A stretch of 64,000 nucleotides of DNA, from assembly GCF_900496965.1 (NCBI RefSeq), contig NZ_UFQB01000013.1, positions 104,217 to 168,216 of the forward strand. The letters run 5' to 3'. The notes below the pieces were generated by a model. The model saw nothing but the letters and a program-made list of their open reading frames with translations. It searched no databases and was not told the origin of the DNA. Shown piece after piece: positions 46,196-54,709 of this stretch. Positions within the stretch are counted from its first letter, which is position 1; the number at the start of each line of letters is the position of its first letter. The translations under genes and the position numbers were made by a program. Origin of the DNA: Achromobacter agilis (GTDB taxonomy: Bacteria > Pseudomonadota > Gammaproteobacteria > Burkholderiales > Burkholderiaceae_B).

Positions 46196-47190
46196 GCCAG
46201 GGCTCCGTGGCGCAGCGCGCCGGGTTTCACGCAGTAGCAGCGGTGGCCGCCTTCCTCGCGGGCCGCGAACGGCTGGCCGCAGCGCGGCTCGGCGACGGGG
46301 CAACGGTCGCGGAACGCGCAGCCGATGATGGCGGCATCCAGCGACGGCACGGCGCCGGCGATGGTGGGCAGCTCGGCGCGGGGCGCGGTGCGGCCCGGCT
46401 GCGGAATGCAGTTGAGCAGCATGGCGGTGTAGGGATGGCTGGGATGCTCCAGCACCGCCTGCACGCTGCCGGCCTCGACGATGTCGCCCGCGTACATCAC
46501 GATGACGTGGTCGGCGATGCGTGCGACCAGGCCCATGTCGTGCGAAATAAACACCAGCCCCAGGCCGAATTCGGCCTGGATGTCGCGCAGCAGGTCCAGC
46601 AGTTCGGCCTGGACGGTTACGTCCAGGGCCGTGGTCGGTTCGTCGGCGATCAGCAGCTCCGGACCGCACATCAGCGCCATCGCGATCATCACGCGCTGGC
46701 GCAGCCCGCCAGACAACTCGAAGGGATACTGCCGCATGCGTTCCTGCGGGTTGGCGATACCGACGCGGCGCAGCAGGTACTCGGCGCGCTCGGCGGCCTC
46801 GCGGCGGCTGACGCGCTTGTGGCGGCGCAGCACGTCGATCAGCTGGGTGCCGATCGGAAACACCGGGTTCAGCGACGTCATCGGATCCTGGAAGATCATG
46901 GCGATGCGGGCGCCGCGCAGCTGCGCGAGCGCGGCGGGCGCAAGCGAAGCCAGGTCCTGGCCGGCGAACTCCAGCGCGGCGACGCGGCGGCGCGCGGCCG
47001 CCGGCAACAGGTCCAGCAGCGCCAGGGCGGTCAGCGACTTGCCGCAGCCCGATTCGCCCACGATGCACAGGGTCTTGCCGCGCTCCAGGGTGAAGTCCAC
47101 GGCGCGCACCACGTGCTTGACGTGCGTGGCGGTCAGGATGTCGATGTGCAGGTCCTGGACCCGCAGCAGGGGGTGGCCGGTGGCGTTCAT
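46192..47190 (-). CDS. Dipeptide-type ABC transporter ATPase (DppD-like)
   Basis: 332 aa. Walker A CIVGESGCGKSLTALALLDLL, signature ELSGGLRQRVMIAMALMCGP, Walker B LLIADEPTTALDVT and a C-terminal cysteine-containing segment (GCAFRDRCPVAEPRCGQPF) typical of OppD/DppD. It pairs with the DppF-like ATPase. The start lies one base after the permease stop. Confidence 0.95.
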
Positions 47191-47191
47191 G

Positions 47192-48058
47192 TCAGCCCTT
47201 TTTCATTTGGACGGCGCGCAGCGACTCGCCCGCGCGGTTTACGCACAGCACCAGGACGAACAGCACGACGCTGGGGATGACCACCAGCGACGGCTGGAAC
47301 AGCATGTTTTCCTTGCCCTCCGCGATCATCAGGCCCAGCGACGGCATCGGCGCCGGGACGCCCAGCCCCAGGAACGACAGCGAGGCTTCCAGCGTGATGG
47401 CCATCGCGGCGTCGACCGTGCCGATGATGAGGAGGTTGCCCACCAGGTTGGGCAGGATGTCGCGCCAGATGATCTGCAGGTGGGTGCAGCCCTGCAGGCG
47501 GGAGGCCGTGACGAATTCGGCGTTGCGCAGTCCGGCCGCCATGGTGCGCGCCACCAGCGCGTACCGTTCCCATAGCAGCAGGCCCAACACCAGCACGACC
47601 ACGGTCAGCGAAGCGCCCACGACCGACACCACGGCCAGCGCCACCAGGATGATGGGCAAGGCCAGGCGGGCGGTGATGAGGAAGGACACGACGCGGTCGA
47701 CATAGCCGCCGAAATAGCCGGCGGCCACGCCCAGCGTTGTGCCGATCAGGCCGCCCATCAGCGCCACCGACAGGCCGATCAGCGCGGACACGCGCACGCC
47801 GTACAGCGCGCGGGCCAGGATGTCGCGGCCCAGCTGATCGGTGCCGAGGACATGGTTCCAGTTGCCGTCCTCGCCCCACACCGGCTCCTGCAGGCGCGCC
47901 AGCAGGTCTTGCGAGTACGGGTCGTGCGGAATCAGATAGGGGCCGACCAGGCCGGCGAGCACCAGCAGCAGCAGGACGGCGAGGCCGGCGCGGCGGCCGT
48001 AGCGGGCCGCGCGTTCGCCGCGGGAGGGGGCGGGAAGGGTAGAGGCGATACTGCTCAT
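47192..48058 (-). CDS. Dipeptide-type ABC transporter permease (DppC-like)
   Basis: 288 aa. N-terminal transmembrane segment, the HVLGTDQLGRDILARALYGVR signature of OppC/DppC/NikC proteins, and the EAA loop AEFVTASRLQGCTHLQIIWRDILP. ATG 48056-48058 overlaps the DppB-like gene by 4 bases. Confidence 0.95.
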   Translation of the reverse strand: MSSIASTLPAPSRGERAARYGRRAGLAVLLLLVLAGLVGPYLIPHDPYSQDLLARLQEPVWGEDGNWNHVLGTDQLGRDILARALYGVRVSALIGLSVALMGGLIGTTLGVAAGYFGGYVDRVVSFLITARLALPIILVALAVVSVVGASLTVVVLVLGLLLWERYALVARTMAAGLRNAEFVTASRLQGCTHLQIIWRDILPNLVGNLLIIGTVDAAMAITLEASLSFLGLGVPAPMPSLGLMIAEGKENMLFQPSLVVIPSVVLFVLVLCVNRAGESLRAVQMKKG

Positions 48059-48972
48059 GACGACACTCGCACGCGGGGGTCGAGCCAGCCGTTGATCAGG
48101 TCGGCGACCAGGGTCAGGACGATGTAGATGAGGGCGAAGATCAGGATCAGCGCCTGCATGGTGGGGAAGTCGCCGCGCAGGATCGAGGTCCAGGCCAGCA
48201 GCCCCGCGCCGTTGATGGCGAAGACGGTTTCGATGACGACCGAGCCCGCCAGCAGCGTGCCCATCTGCGCCGCTGCCAGCGACACCAGCGGCCGCAGGGC
48301 GTTGCGCAGCGCGTACTTGAGCACCACGCTGGGGCCGCCAAGCCCCATGGCGCGGGCGGTGCGGATGCAGTCGGTGGCCAGCACGGTTTCCATTTCCGAC
48401 TTCATCAGCCGCAGCATCGCCGGCATGGCGAACAGGCCTAGCGCGGTCACGGGCATGATGTAGTGCTTCCAGCTGTCGAAGCCGGAGGCCGGCAGCCATT
48501 GGTTGCGCACGCTGAAGACGATGATCAGCAGGAAGGCCAGGCAGAACGGGGGCATGGCCTGGGCGCAGGCGGACAACAGCATGGTAGCGCGGTCGGCCAG
48601 CGAGCCCTTGCGCAGGCCGGCCAGCACGCCCAGCGGAATGGCCAGCAGCAGGGCGAACAGCATGGCGGCCAGGCCGAGCTTGGCGGTGGCGGGGAAGTGC
48701 TGGCCCAGCAGCTCGGCCACGGGGCGGCTGAAATACAGGCTGTCGCCGAAATCGCCGCGCGCCACTCCAGCCAGCCAGCGGCCGTACTGCAGCAGGATCG
48801 GGTCGTCGAAGCCGTGCAGCTGCGACAGGCGCGCGGCGTCGGCCGCGCTGCCTTCGCCGGCGAGGCGCGCGGCCGGGTTGCCCGAGGCGAACACCAGCGA
48901 AAAGCTGATCAGCGACACGAACACCACCAGCAGCGCGGATACGGCCAGGCGGCGAAACAGGAATGCAATCAT
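48055..48972 (-). CDS. Dipeptide-type ABC transporter permease (DppB-like)
   Basis: 305 aa, about six helices. Family features: the N-terminal FLFRRLAVSALLVVFVSLISF helix, DPILLQYGRWLAGVARGDFG and the EAA loop DCIRTARAMGLGGPSVVLKYALR. It begins about 90 bases after the binding-protein gene; that gap contains GC-rich inverted repeats that may adjust relative expression. Confidence 0.95.
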   Translation of the reverse strand: MIAFLFRRLAVSALLVVFVSLISFSLVFASGNPAARLAGEGSAADAARLSQLHGFDDPILLQYGRWLAGVARGDFGDSLYFSRPVAELLGQHFPATAKLGLAAMLFALLLAIPLGVLAGLRKGSLADRATMLLSACAQAMPPFCLAFLLIIVFSVRNQWLPASGFDSWKHYIMPVTALGLFAMPAMLRLMKSEMETVLATDCIRTARAMGLGGPSVVLKYALRNALRPLVSLAAAQMGTLLAGSVVIETVFAINGAGLLAWTSILRGDFPTMQALILIFALIYIVLTLVADLINGWLDPRVRVSS

Positions 48973-49061
48973 GGGTCAACCTATGTCGGTGAGCGCCGGC
49001 GCCGCTCCCGGCGCGGCTGCGCCAGGGAGAAGCGCCACGCGGGCGCGGCCGGCAAACCGGA

Positions 49062-50567
49062 TCAGTTCCAGGAGGCCTTGTAGAAACGCGGGAATTCGTC
49101 GCCGTCGACCGAGAAGTTCAGGTCCTTGGATTGCACGGCGTTGAGCGAGTGGTTCCACAGCGGCACCCAGTAGGCCTGTTCCGCCACGATCTTCTGCGCC
49201 GCGCCGTAGTTCTTGGCGCGCAGCTCGCGGTCCACCGTGGTGTCGGCGGTTTCCAGGTACTTGATGATTTCGGGATTGCGCGCCTGGTCGTCCGGCCCGC
49301 CGCGGAAGAAATTGCTGGTGGACAGGGCCGCGTCGGCGATGCCGTAGGAGCCCCAGTTCGACGACAGCATGGCGATCTTGCCGTCGCGCCAGTTGGTCAT
49401 CGCCGTGCCGTACTGCTGTTCGACCAGGTTCAGCTTGATGCCGGCCTGAGCCATCTGCGCGGCGGCCGCGTCCAGGATGGCGCGCGGCGGCGCGGAGATC
49501 ACCAGGTCCAGCGTGACGCCGTTGGGGTAGCCAGCCTGGGCCAGCAGCTGCTTGGCGCGGGCGGGGTCGTACTTGTAGGTCTGGACGTCGCTGGCGCAGC
49601 CGAATTGGGCCGGGTTGCAGGCCGCGTTGATCACCTTCGAGGCGCCGCCCACCAGCGCGCGGCGGATGGCCTCGCGGTCGATGGCATGGTTGATGGCCTG
49701 GCGCACTTGCTGCTTGGCGAGCGGCGACTTGCCATCGTCGAAGCGCGGGTTCAGCGAGATGTAGCTGATGCGCATGATGCTGCTGCTCTTGACCGTGACG
49801 GCGGGCTGCTTCTCCATGCGCTTGGCCACGTCGGGCGGCACGCGCCAGATCCAGTCCAGACCGCCGGACAGCAGTTCGGCGTACTGGGTGTTGGCGTCGG
49901 GCAGCACTCGCACCACCAGCTTCTGCACGGCGGGCTTGGGACCGAAATAGTCTTCGTAGCGCTCATAGACGTAGCGGCTGCCGGGCTGGCTTTCGACCAG
50001 GCGGTAGGGGCCGGTGCCGATCGGCTTGGCGCCCATGTCGGACTGGCTGGCCTCGTAGTATTTGCGCGGATAGATGGGCAGGTTCTCCGACAGCATTTCC
50101 AGCGCCAGCGGGTACGGCGTCTTCATCTTGATGCGCACCGTGTCGTCCGACACCTTCTCGGCCTTGGCGATCCACGCGACCTGGTTCTGGAAGCGGGCCT
50201 TGTAGCCCTCGGACGACACGAGGTTCAGCGTGTACAGCACGTCGTCGATGGTGAGCAGCGAGCCGTCGTGGAATTTCACGTCCTTGCGGATGGGCAGTTC
50301 GATCGTCGTGTCGTCCACGAACTTGTAGCCCGTGGCGATGGCCGGGCCGAACTCGCCGGTATCCTGGTTTTTCTGCAGCAGCCCAGAGAACACCATGCGC
50401 GCGAGCGCCAGGCCCGGACGGTCCGATTCCTTGTAGGCGTCGAGCGTGGCCGGGGCCGCGTCGAAGGCGATGTTGAGAGAGTTGTCGGCCTTGTTGGCCT
50501 GGGCGGCGTGGACGCCAAGCGCAAGTAGCGCCGCGCTCACTAGCTTCACGGTACGGGTCGGCTGCAT
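49062..50567 (-). CDS. Extracellular solute-binding protein, family 5 (dipeptide/nickel type)
   Basis: 501 aa periplasmic binding protein. Signal peptide MQPTRTVKLVSAALLALGVH to about residue 24 (AQA), then NSLNIAFDAAPATLDAYKES and ELPIRKDVKFHDGSLLTIDD, with the family-5 signature and C-terminal WVPLWNHSLNAV. Members bind peptides, glutathione, opines or other small molecules; with the M20 hydrolase downstream, an amide-containing compound is plausible. ATG 50565-50567 has AAGGTGA upstream and replaces a longer in-frame extension. First gene of the 14.5-kb operon. Confidence 0.94.
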   Translation of the reverse strand: MQPTRTVKLVSAALLALGVHAAQANKADNSLNIAFDAAPATLDAYKESDRPGLALARMVFSGLLQKNQDTGEFGPAIATGYKFVDDTTIELPIRKDVKFHDGSLLTIDDVLYTLNLVSSEGYKARFQNQVAWIAKAEKVSDDTVRIKMKTPYPLALEMLSENLPIYPRKYYEASQSDMGAKPIGTGPYRLVESQPGSRYVYERYEDYFGPKPAVQKLVVRVLPDANTQYAELLSGGLDWIWRVPPDVAKRMEKQPAVTVKSSSIMRISYISLNPRFDDGKSPLAKQQVRQAINHAIDREAIRRALVGGASKVINAACNPAQFGCASDVQTYKYDPARAKQLLAQAGYPNGVTLDLVISAPPRAILDAAAAQMAQAGIKLNLVEQQYGTAMTNWRDGKIAMLSSNWGSYGIADAALSTSNFFRGGPDDQARNPEIIKYLETADTTVDRELRAKNYGAAQKIVAEQAYWVPLWNHSLNAVQSKDLNFSVDGDEFPRFYKASWN

Positions 50568-50734
50568 GTTTTCACCTTGATATGTTGTAGTGGGGTACTG
50601 CGGGTGCTGCGGTACTGCGTATCGACAGGCAAGCCGCTCCCCTTGCCGCGGGCGGCGCCAGGGCGCCGGCGGTACATGCACTGTCGGTGGAGAGGCGGGC
50701 GTCTGCCGCCCGGCGGGGTTAGCGGGTCATCGTG

Positions 50735-51469
50735 TCATCGGATCCCAACGTTGCCGAAGTCTTCCCGCAGCCGCGCCAGGATGCCGACCAGATGGTCGTG
50801 CATGGCATGGCGCGCGCGGATGGGATCGCGGTCGACGATGGCCGCGAGGATGCGTTCGTGTTCCTGCTGGGCTTCGCTCCACACCTTGGTGGTCACGAAG
50901 TGTTCTTCCAGCCGGTGGAATACCGGGCTCAGCGTGCTGAGGTGCCAGATATGGGAGATCGCGGCGGCCAGCGCGGCGTTCCCGCAGGCCGCGCCGATCG
51001 CGCTGTGGAAGGCGCGGTCGTGCTCGCTGGGGGACTCGGTCAGGGACATGCCCTCGTGCGCCGCGCGGATCGCTGCGATCTGCGCCGGCGAGGCCTTCTG
51101 CGCCGCCAGCGCCGCGCATTCCGGCTCGATCAGCAGGCGGGTTTCCAGCAGGTCGAAGGGCCCGATGTCGGTGGCTTCGGTGCCGTCGGCGCGCGCGGGC
51201 GCCTGCGGCGGCTCCTGGTACTGGCCGTCTTCGCGCAGCGCATTGACGAACACGCCGGTGCCGACCCGCACTTCCACGTAGCCCTCGATCTCCAGCGCGA
51301 TCAGCGCTTCGCGCACCGATGCGCGGCTCACCTGCAGCTGTTCGGCCAACTCGCGTTCGGCGGGCAGCCTGCCGCCGGCGGGGAAATCCCCCGCCTTGAT
51401 GCGCGTGGCGATCTGGTCGGCAATCATGCGATAGAGGCGGGTAGAGGCTACGGCCTGGAGAGCGGTCAT
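50735..51469 (-). CDS. FadR-type GntR-family transcriptional regulator
   Basis: 244 aa. N-terminal winged helix (DQIATRIKAGDFPAGGRLPAERELAEQLQVSRASVREALIAL, IEGYVEVRVGTGVFV) and a C-terminal all-helical FCD domain with metal-site candidates in EHDRAFHSAIGAACGN. Ligands of this class are commonly small carboxylates. It lies 167 bases upstream of, and in the same direction as, the catabolic operon and is its likely regulator. ATG 51467-51469 begins at the helix-turn-helix domain; the upstream in-frame extension crosses its operator-like repeat. Confidence 0.93.
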   Translation of the reverse strand: MTALQAVASTRLYRMIADQIATRIKAGDFPAGGRLPAERELAEQLQVSRASVREALIALEIEGYVEVRVGTGVFVNALREDGQYQEPPQAPARADGTEATDIGPFDLLETRLLIEPECAALAAQKASPAQIAAIRAAHEGMSLTESPSEHDRAFHSAIGAACGNAALAAAISHIWHLSTLSPVFHRLEEHFVTTKVWSEAQQEHERILAAIVDRDPIRARHAMHDHLVGILARLREDFGNVGIR

Positions 51470-51561
51470 CGTTGCGTTGGGATGGTTGATCGGGACGTAG
51501 AGCGTAATGGGTCTGCCGAGTCTTGTCTTGCCTGGGCGGTTGCGCCGGAGGGCCTGGATAT

Positions 51562-51588
51562 CCAGTGGCCCAGTGGTCAGGCCACTGG
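51562..51588. promoter_or_regulatory. Operator candidate of the FadR-type regulator
   Basis: CCAGTGG-TCAGG-CCACTGG (51570-51588) is a perfect inverted repeat with 7-base arms; a further direct copy of CCAGTGG lies at 51562-51568. The site is about 100 bases upstream of the regulator's start. Size and TGGTC/GGCCA core fit GntR/FadR-type operators, so autoregulation is likely. Confidence 0.55.
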
Positions 51589-51714
51589 ACGAAATGTACC
51601 GGAGGCATCCCGGCTTGTGAACCGGGCAGGGCGGCAATTTTTCGATTCCTAGGGAAAACCACTAGCGGGCCGGCGCCGCGTCAAGGCGCGCCGGCCGCGT
51701 GGCCATGAGGGCGT

Positions 51715-52734
51715 TCAGGCGGAGGCCAGGCCCGCGAAGAAGCGGGACGCGTTCGACTCCAGCCCCTCGATGTAGTAGCCGCCTTCCTGCACGATCACGC
51801 TGGGCAGTTTCAGGGCGCCGACTTCCCGGCCCAGCCGCTCGAAGCCGCTCTCGCTGACGGAGACCTTGGCCTGCGGGTCTTTTTCGAAGATGTCGAAACC
51901 CAAGGACAGCACCAGCGCATCCGGCTGGAACAATTCGATGGCGCGCCGCGCCTGCGCGAGCCGTTCGAAGAAGACGGATTCGGGCGAACCGTGGGGCATG
52001 GGCAGATTGATGTTGTAGCCGTAGCCTTCGCCCGCACCGTGCTCGTCCTCGTAGCCCGCGACGACGGGGTAGAAATTTCGGGGATCGCCGTGGATCGACA
52101 CATACAGCACGTCGCTGCGTTCGTAGAAGATTTCCTGGATGCCCTGGCCGTGGTGCATGTCGGTATCCAGGATCGCCACGCGCGGAAACCGCGAGATCAG
52201 GCGCTGGGCGGCGATCGCGGCGTTGTTCAGGTAGCAGAAGCCGCCCGCGGCGTCGCGCCGGGCGTGGTGGCCGGGCGGGCGGCAGATCGCGTAGGCGTGG
52301 CGATCGCCCGCGAGCAGCGCGTCCGCCCCCGCGATGGCGCATTGCGCCGACCAGTAGGCGGAATGCCAGGTATGCGGGCCCACCGGGCAACTGCCGTCGG
52401 CCAGGTAGCGGGCCGCCTGCGCGAGCACGCCGCGCAGCGCATTCGGTTCACGCACGAACACGTTGGACACGACCTCGTCGCCCCAATCCTCAGGCAGCTG
52501 CTTCCAGTCGGCATGGGCTTCCTGCAGGAAGCGCAAGTAGTCCAATGTATGGATGGCCGAGATCGGGCCCGCGCCGCTGTCGGGCGGCGGCTGCACGTCG
52601 AAGCCCAGGCGGCGGGCGGCCTGCGCCAACGCATCCAGGCGGGAAGGCACTTCCTGCGGGGTGCGCATCTTGCCGCGTGAGAAATAGGTCTGCGGATGAT
52701 GCAGTTTCTGATCGTCGTGGAAATACGCCTTCAT
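51715..52734 (-). CDS. Histone-deacetylase-fold deacetylase (acetylpolyamine amidohydrolase type)
   Basis: 339 aa. Arginase/deacetylase fold with the histidine pair in RPPGHHARRDAAGGFCYLNN, zinc ligands D and H in LDTDMHHGQG, the distal aspartate in LSLGFDIFEKDP, and EGGYYIEGL. Length, the N-terminal AYFHDDQKLHHPQTYFSRG and the Tyr in the late GGYY loop fit bacterial acetylpolyamine amidohydrolases, which release acetate from acetylated putrescine, cadaverine or spermidine. It lies 41 bases downstream of a LysR gene on the same strand and is probably co-transcribed with it. Confidence 0.9.
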   Translation of the reverse strand: MKAYFHDDQKLHHPQTYFSRGKMRTPQEVPSRLDALAQAARRLGFDVQPPPDSGAGPISAIHTLDYLRFLQEAHADWKQLPEDWGDEVVSNVFVREPNALRGVLAQAARYLADGSCPVGPHTWHSAYWSAQCAIAGADALLAGDRHAYAICRPPGHHARRDAAGGFCYLNNAAIAAQRLISRFPRVAILDTDMHHGQGIQEIFYERSDVLYVSIHGDPRNFYPVVAGYEDEHGAGEGYGYNINLPMPHGSPESVFFERLAQARRAIELFQPDALVLSLGFDIFEKDPQAKVSVSESGFERLGREVGALKLPSVIVQEGGYYIEGLESNASRFFAGLASA

Positions 52735-52775
52735 GCTTGATGACCCTCGCTCTGAAAGTGGTTGCGATGATGCAC

Positions 52776-53678
52776 TTATACGGCCGTGGCCCCCAGGCCG
52801 GCAATATCCAGGAGCCAGTCGATGAATGCCCGGACCTTTTCGCGTTTGGCTTCGCTTGTCCGGTAAGAGAGGAAATGCGTTTCCCTCTGGACCTCGGGAA
52901 ACTCGCCGCGGCCCAGCTGCACCAGTTCGCCGCGCCCGATTTCCCTGGCGGCCAGCCTGGCGCTTTCCAGCACCACGCCCATCCCGTCGACGGCGGCGGC
53001 GATGGCCATCGCCGCCCGGTCGAACGACGGACGGGGCGTATCCGGCAGGCGCAGGCCGTTGGCGCCGAACCAGTCGTTCCAGGTTACCCGGCTGAGCTGC
53101 GAATCGATCAGGGTCAGGCGCGAAATCAGCTCCCGCGCGGGTACGCCGGCGCGCGCGAGCTCTGGCGCGCATAGCGGAAGGATGGGTTCGCGCCCGAGCG
53201 CCACGGTCTGCATGCCGGCGCGTTCCAGCGCGCTGCCATAGGAAACCGCCACATCGATTTCGTTGGCGCGGGTCAGGTCCAGGGGCTCGGCGCCCGTCGT
53301 CAGCCGGATCGTGATGCGGGGATGCGCCAGGGTGAAGTCGCTCAGGCGCGGCCCCAGCCATTTCGCGGCGAAGCTGGGCGCGCAATGCAGCGCAAGCACC
53401 TGCGCCTGCGGGGCCAGCGCCACTTCGGCGCAGGCGGCTTCGACGACGTCGAACACGCGGGTCAGGCTTTCCAGCAGACGCACGGCTTCGGGGGTGGGTT
53501 CGACGCGGCGGTTGCGGCGCAGGAACAGCTTGCGGCCGAAATATTGTTCCAGTTCCTTGACCTGATGGCTGATGGCCGACGGCGTCAGGTGGAGTTCCTG
53601 GGCGGCCAGCGCAAAGCTCTGCAATCGCGCCGCGGCCTCGAAGGCGCGCAGCAATACGAAGTTCGGAACGCGTCGCAC
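52776..53678 (-). CDS. LysR-family (GcvA-like) transcriptional regulator
   Basis: 300 aa with a GTG start at 53676-53678. The N-terminal motif PNFVLLRAFEAAARLQSFALAAQELHLTPSAISHQVKELEQ followed by FGRKLFLRRNRRVEPT is the GcvA subgroup. It is 41 bases upstream of the deacetylase gene and divergent from a class II aldolase gene, so either or both may be controlled. An ATGAA-A-TTCAT palindrome (53699-53709) lies just upstream of its start. Confidence 0.93.
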   Translation of the reverse strand: MRRVPNFVLLRAFEAAARLQSFALAAQELHLTPSAISHQVKELEQYFGRKLFLRRNRRVEPTPEAVRLLESLTRVFDVVEAACAEVALAPQAQVLALHCAPSFAAKWLGPRLSDFTLAHPRITIRLTTGAEPLDLTRANEIDVAVSYGSALERAGMQTVALGREPILPLCAPELARAGVPARELISRLTLIDSQLSRVTWNDWFGANGLRLPDTPRPSFDRAAMAIAAAVDGMGVVLESARLAAREIGRGELVQLGRGEFPEVQRETHFLSYRTSEAKREKVRAFIDWLLDIAGLGATAV

Positions 53679-53698
53679 GGGCGCGCCTTTTCAGGTGA

Positions 53699-53709
53699 AT
53701 GAAATTCAT
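53699..53709. promoter_or_regulatory. Small palindrome between LysR and class II aldolase genes
   Basis: ATGAA-A-TTCAT, perfect 5-base arms, 21 bases upstream of the LysR start and 82 bases from the aldolase start. Possible regulator-binding site; short enough that chance cannot be excluded. Confidence 0.3.
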
Positions 53710-53790
53710 CTTTCCATGAACAACCATCGTTTGTCAAAGGGTTAGGCCGCGCCGAACATAGCCCCTACTCAACAGCAGAAAGGAGCAGAC

Positions 53791-54633
53791 ATGTCGGCCG
53801 TATTGGAAAAAGCGCGTCCCGCCATCGACCTCAATGGCCGGATCTCGATTTATCAGCCGGAGCAGGAAGGGCTGATCTATCCCGAGTTGCCGGTTTTCGC
53901 CTCCCACGCGGAACATCGGCAGCATTTGAAAGAGCGCCTGGTCGCGGCCTGCCGCGCATTCGCGCTGCAAGGCTTCGACTACGGGTTCGCCGGGCACCTG
54001 ACGGTGCGCGATCCCGAGCATCCGGGCGTGTACTGGACCAACCCGATGGCGGTCCATTTTTCGCAGGTGAAAGTATCGAACCTGATTCTGGCCGACCATG
54101 ACGGCCGCGTGGTGGAAGGGCGCCACGCGGTGAACCGGGCGGGCTTCGTGTTGCATGCGGCGGTCCACGAAGCGCACCCGGACATCGTCGCCATGTGCCA
54201 TGCACACACGGTCCATGGCACGGCGTTCGCGGCGCTGGGCAAGCCGCTGGAACCCATCAGCCAGGACGCCGCCGCTTTCTTCGAAGACCACGTCGTCATC
54301 GGCGACGAGGCCGGCCAGGTGGCGGTGGAGGTCAAGGCCGGCCACAAGGTGGCCAATGCGTTTCGCGGCGTCAAGGCGGCGATCCACCAGAACCACGGCC
54401 TGCTCACGGCCAGCCGCCACAGCATCGAGGCGGCGGCCTTCTGGTTCATCGCCCTGGAGCGTTGCTGCCAGCAGCAGATGATGGTCGAGGCCACCGGCAT
54501 CAAGCCGCGCCTGGTGACCGAGGAAAGGGCGCGCTACAGCCGCGAACACGTAGGGAGCGAATACATCGGATGGCTGCATTTCCAGGCCATCTGGGACCAG
54601 TTGGCCGCGACCCAGCCCGACATGCTGGATTGA
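53791..54633 (+). CDS. Class II aldolase/adducin-family protein 2
   Basis: 280 aa. Metal-ligand histidines are probably in CHAHTVHG (about 132-138) and HQNHGLLTASRHSIEA; GFAGHLTVRDPEHPGVYWTNP is the N-terminal binding loop. It is longer than sugar-phosphate aldolases and resembles the adducin-like proteins found with aromatic or hydroxy-acid catabolism. AAAGGAG precedes the ATG. It is followed by an MFS transporter gene on the same strand and is divergent from a LysR gene. Confidence 0.9.
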   Translation: MSAVLEKARPAIDLNGRISIYQPEQEGLIYPELPVFASHAEHRQHLKERLVAACRAFALQGFDYGFAGHLTVRDPEHPGVYWTNPMAVHFSQVKVSNLILADHDGRVVEGRHAVNRAGFVLHAAVHEAHPDIVAMCHAHTVHGTAFAALGKPLEPISQDAAAFFEDHVVIGDEAGQVAVEVKAGHKVANAFRGVKAAIHQNHGLLTASRHSIEAAAFWFIALERCCQQQMMVEATGIKPRLVTEERARYSREHVGSEYIGWLHFQAIWDQLAATQPDMLD

Positions 54634-54638
54634 TGCCT

Positions 54639-54679
54639 GGGCGCCATCCGGCGCCCGCCCGCGCCGCGTCAGACGGCGC
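54639..54679 (+). other. Two intercistronic hairpins between aldolase and MFS genes
   Basis: GGGCGCC-ATCC-GGCGCCC (54639-54656) and GCGCCG...CGGCGC (54661-54679) lie in the 76-base gap between two co-directional genes. No U tract follows, so they are more likely to stabilise mRNA or modulate readthrough than to terminate fully. Confidence 0.35.
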
Positions 54680-54709
54680 GCAGACAATACCGACGGAGAC
54701 AAAATCGCC

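Noticed and set aside
52735..53727. An in-frame extension of the deacetylase through the LysR gene
   Set aside because: The extension is the antisense-like, arginine-rich shadow of the LysR gene in a shifted frame; the deacetylase family N terminus begins at 52734.
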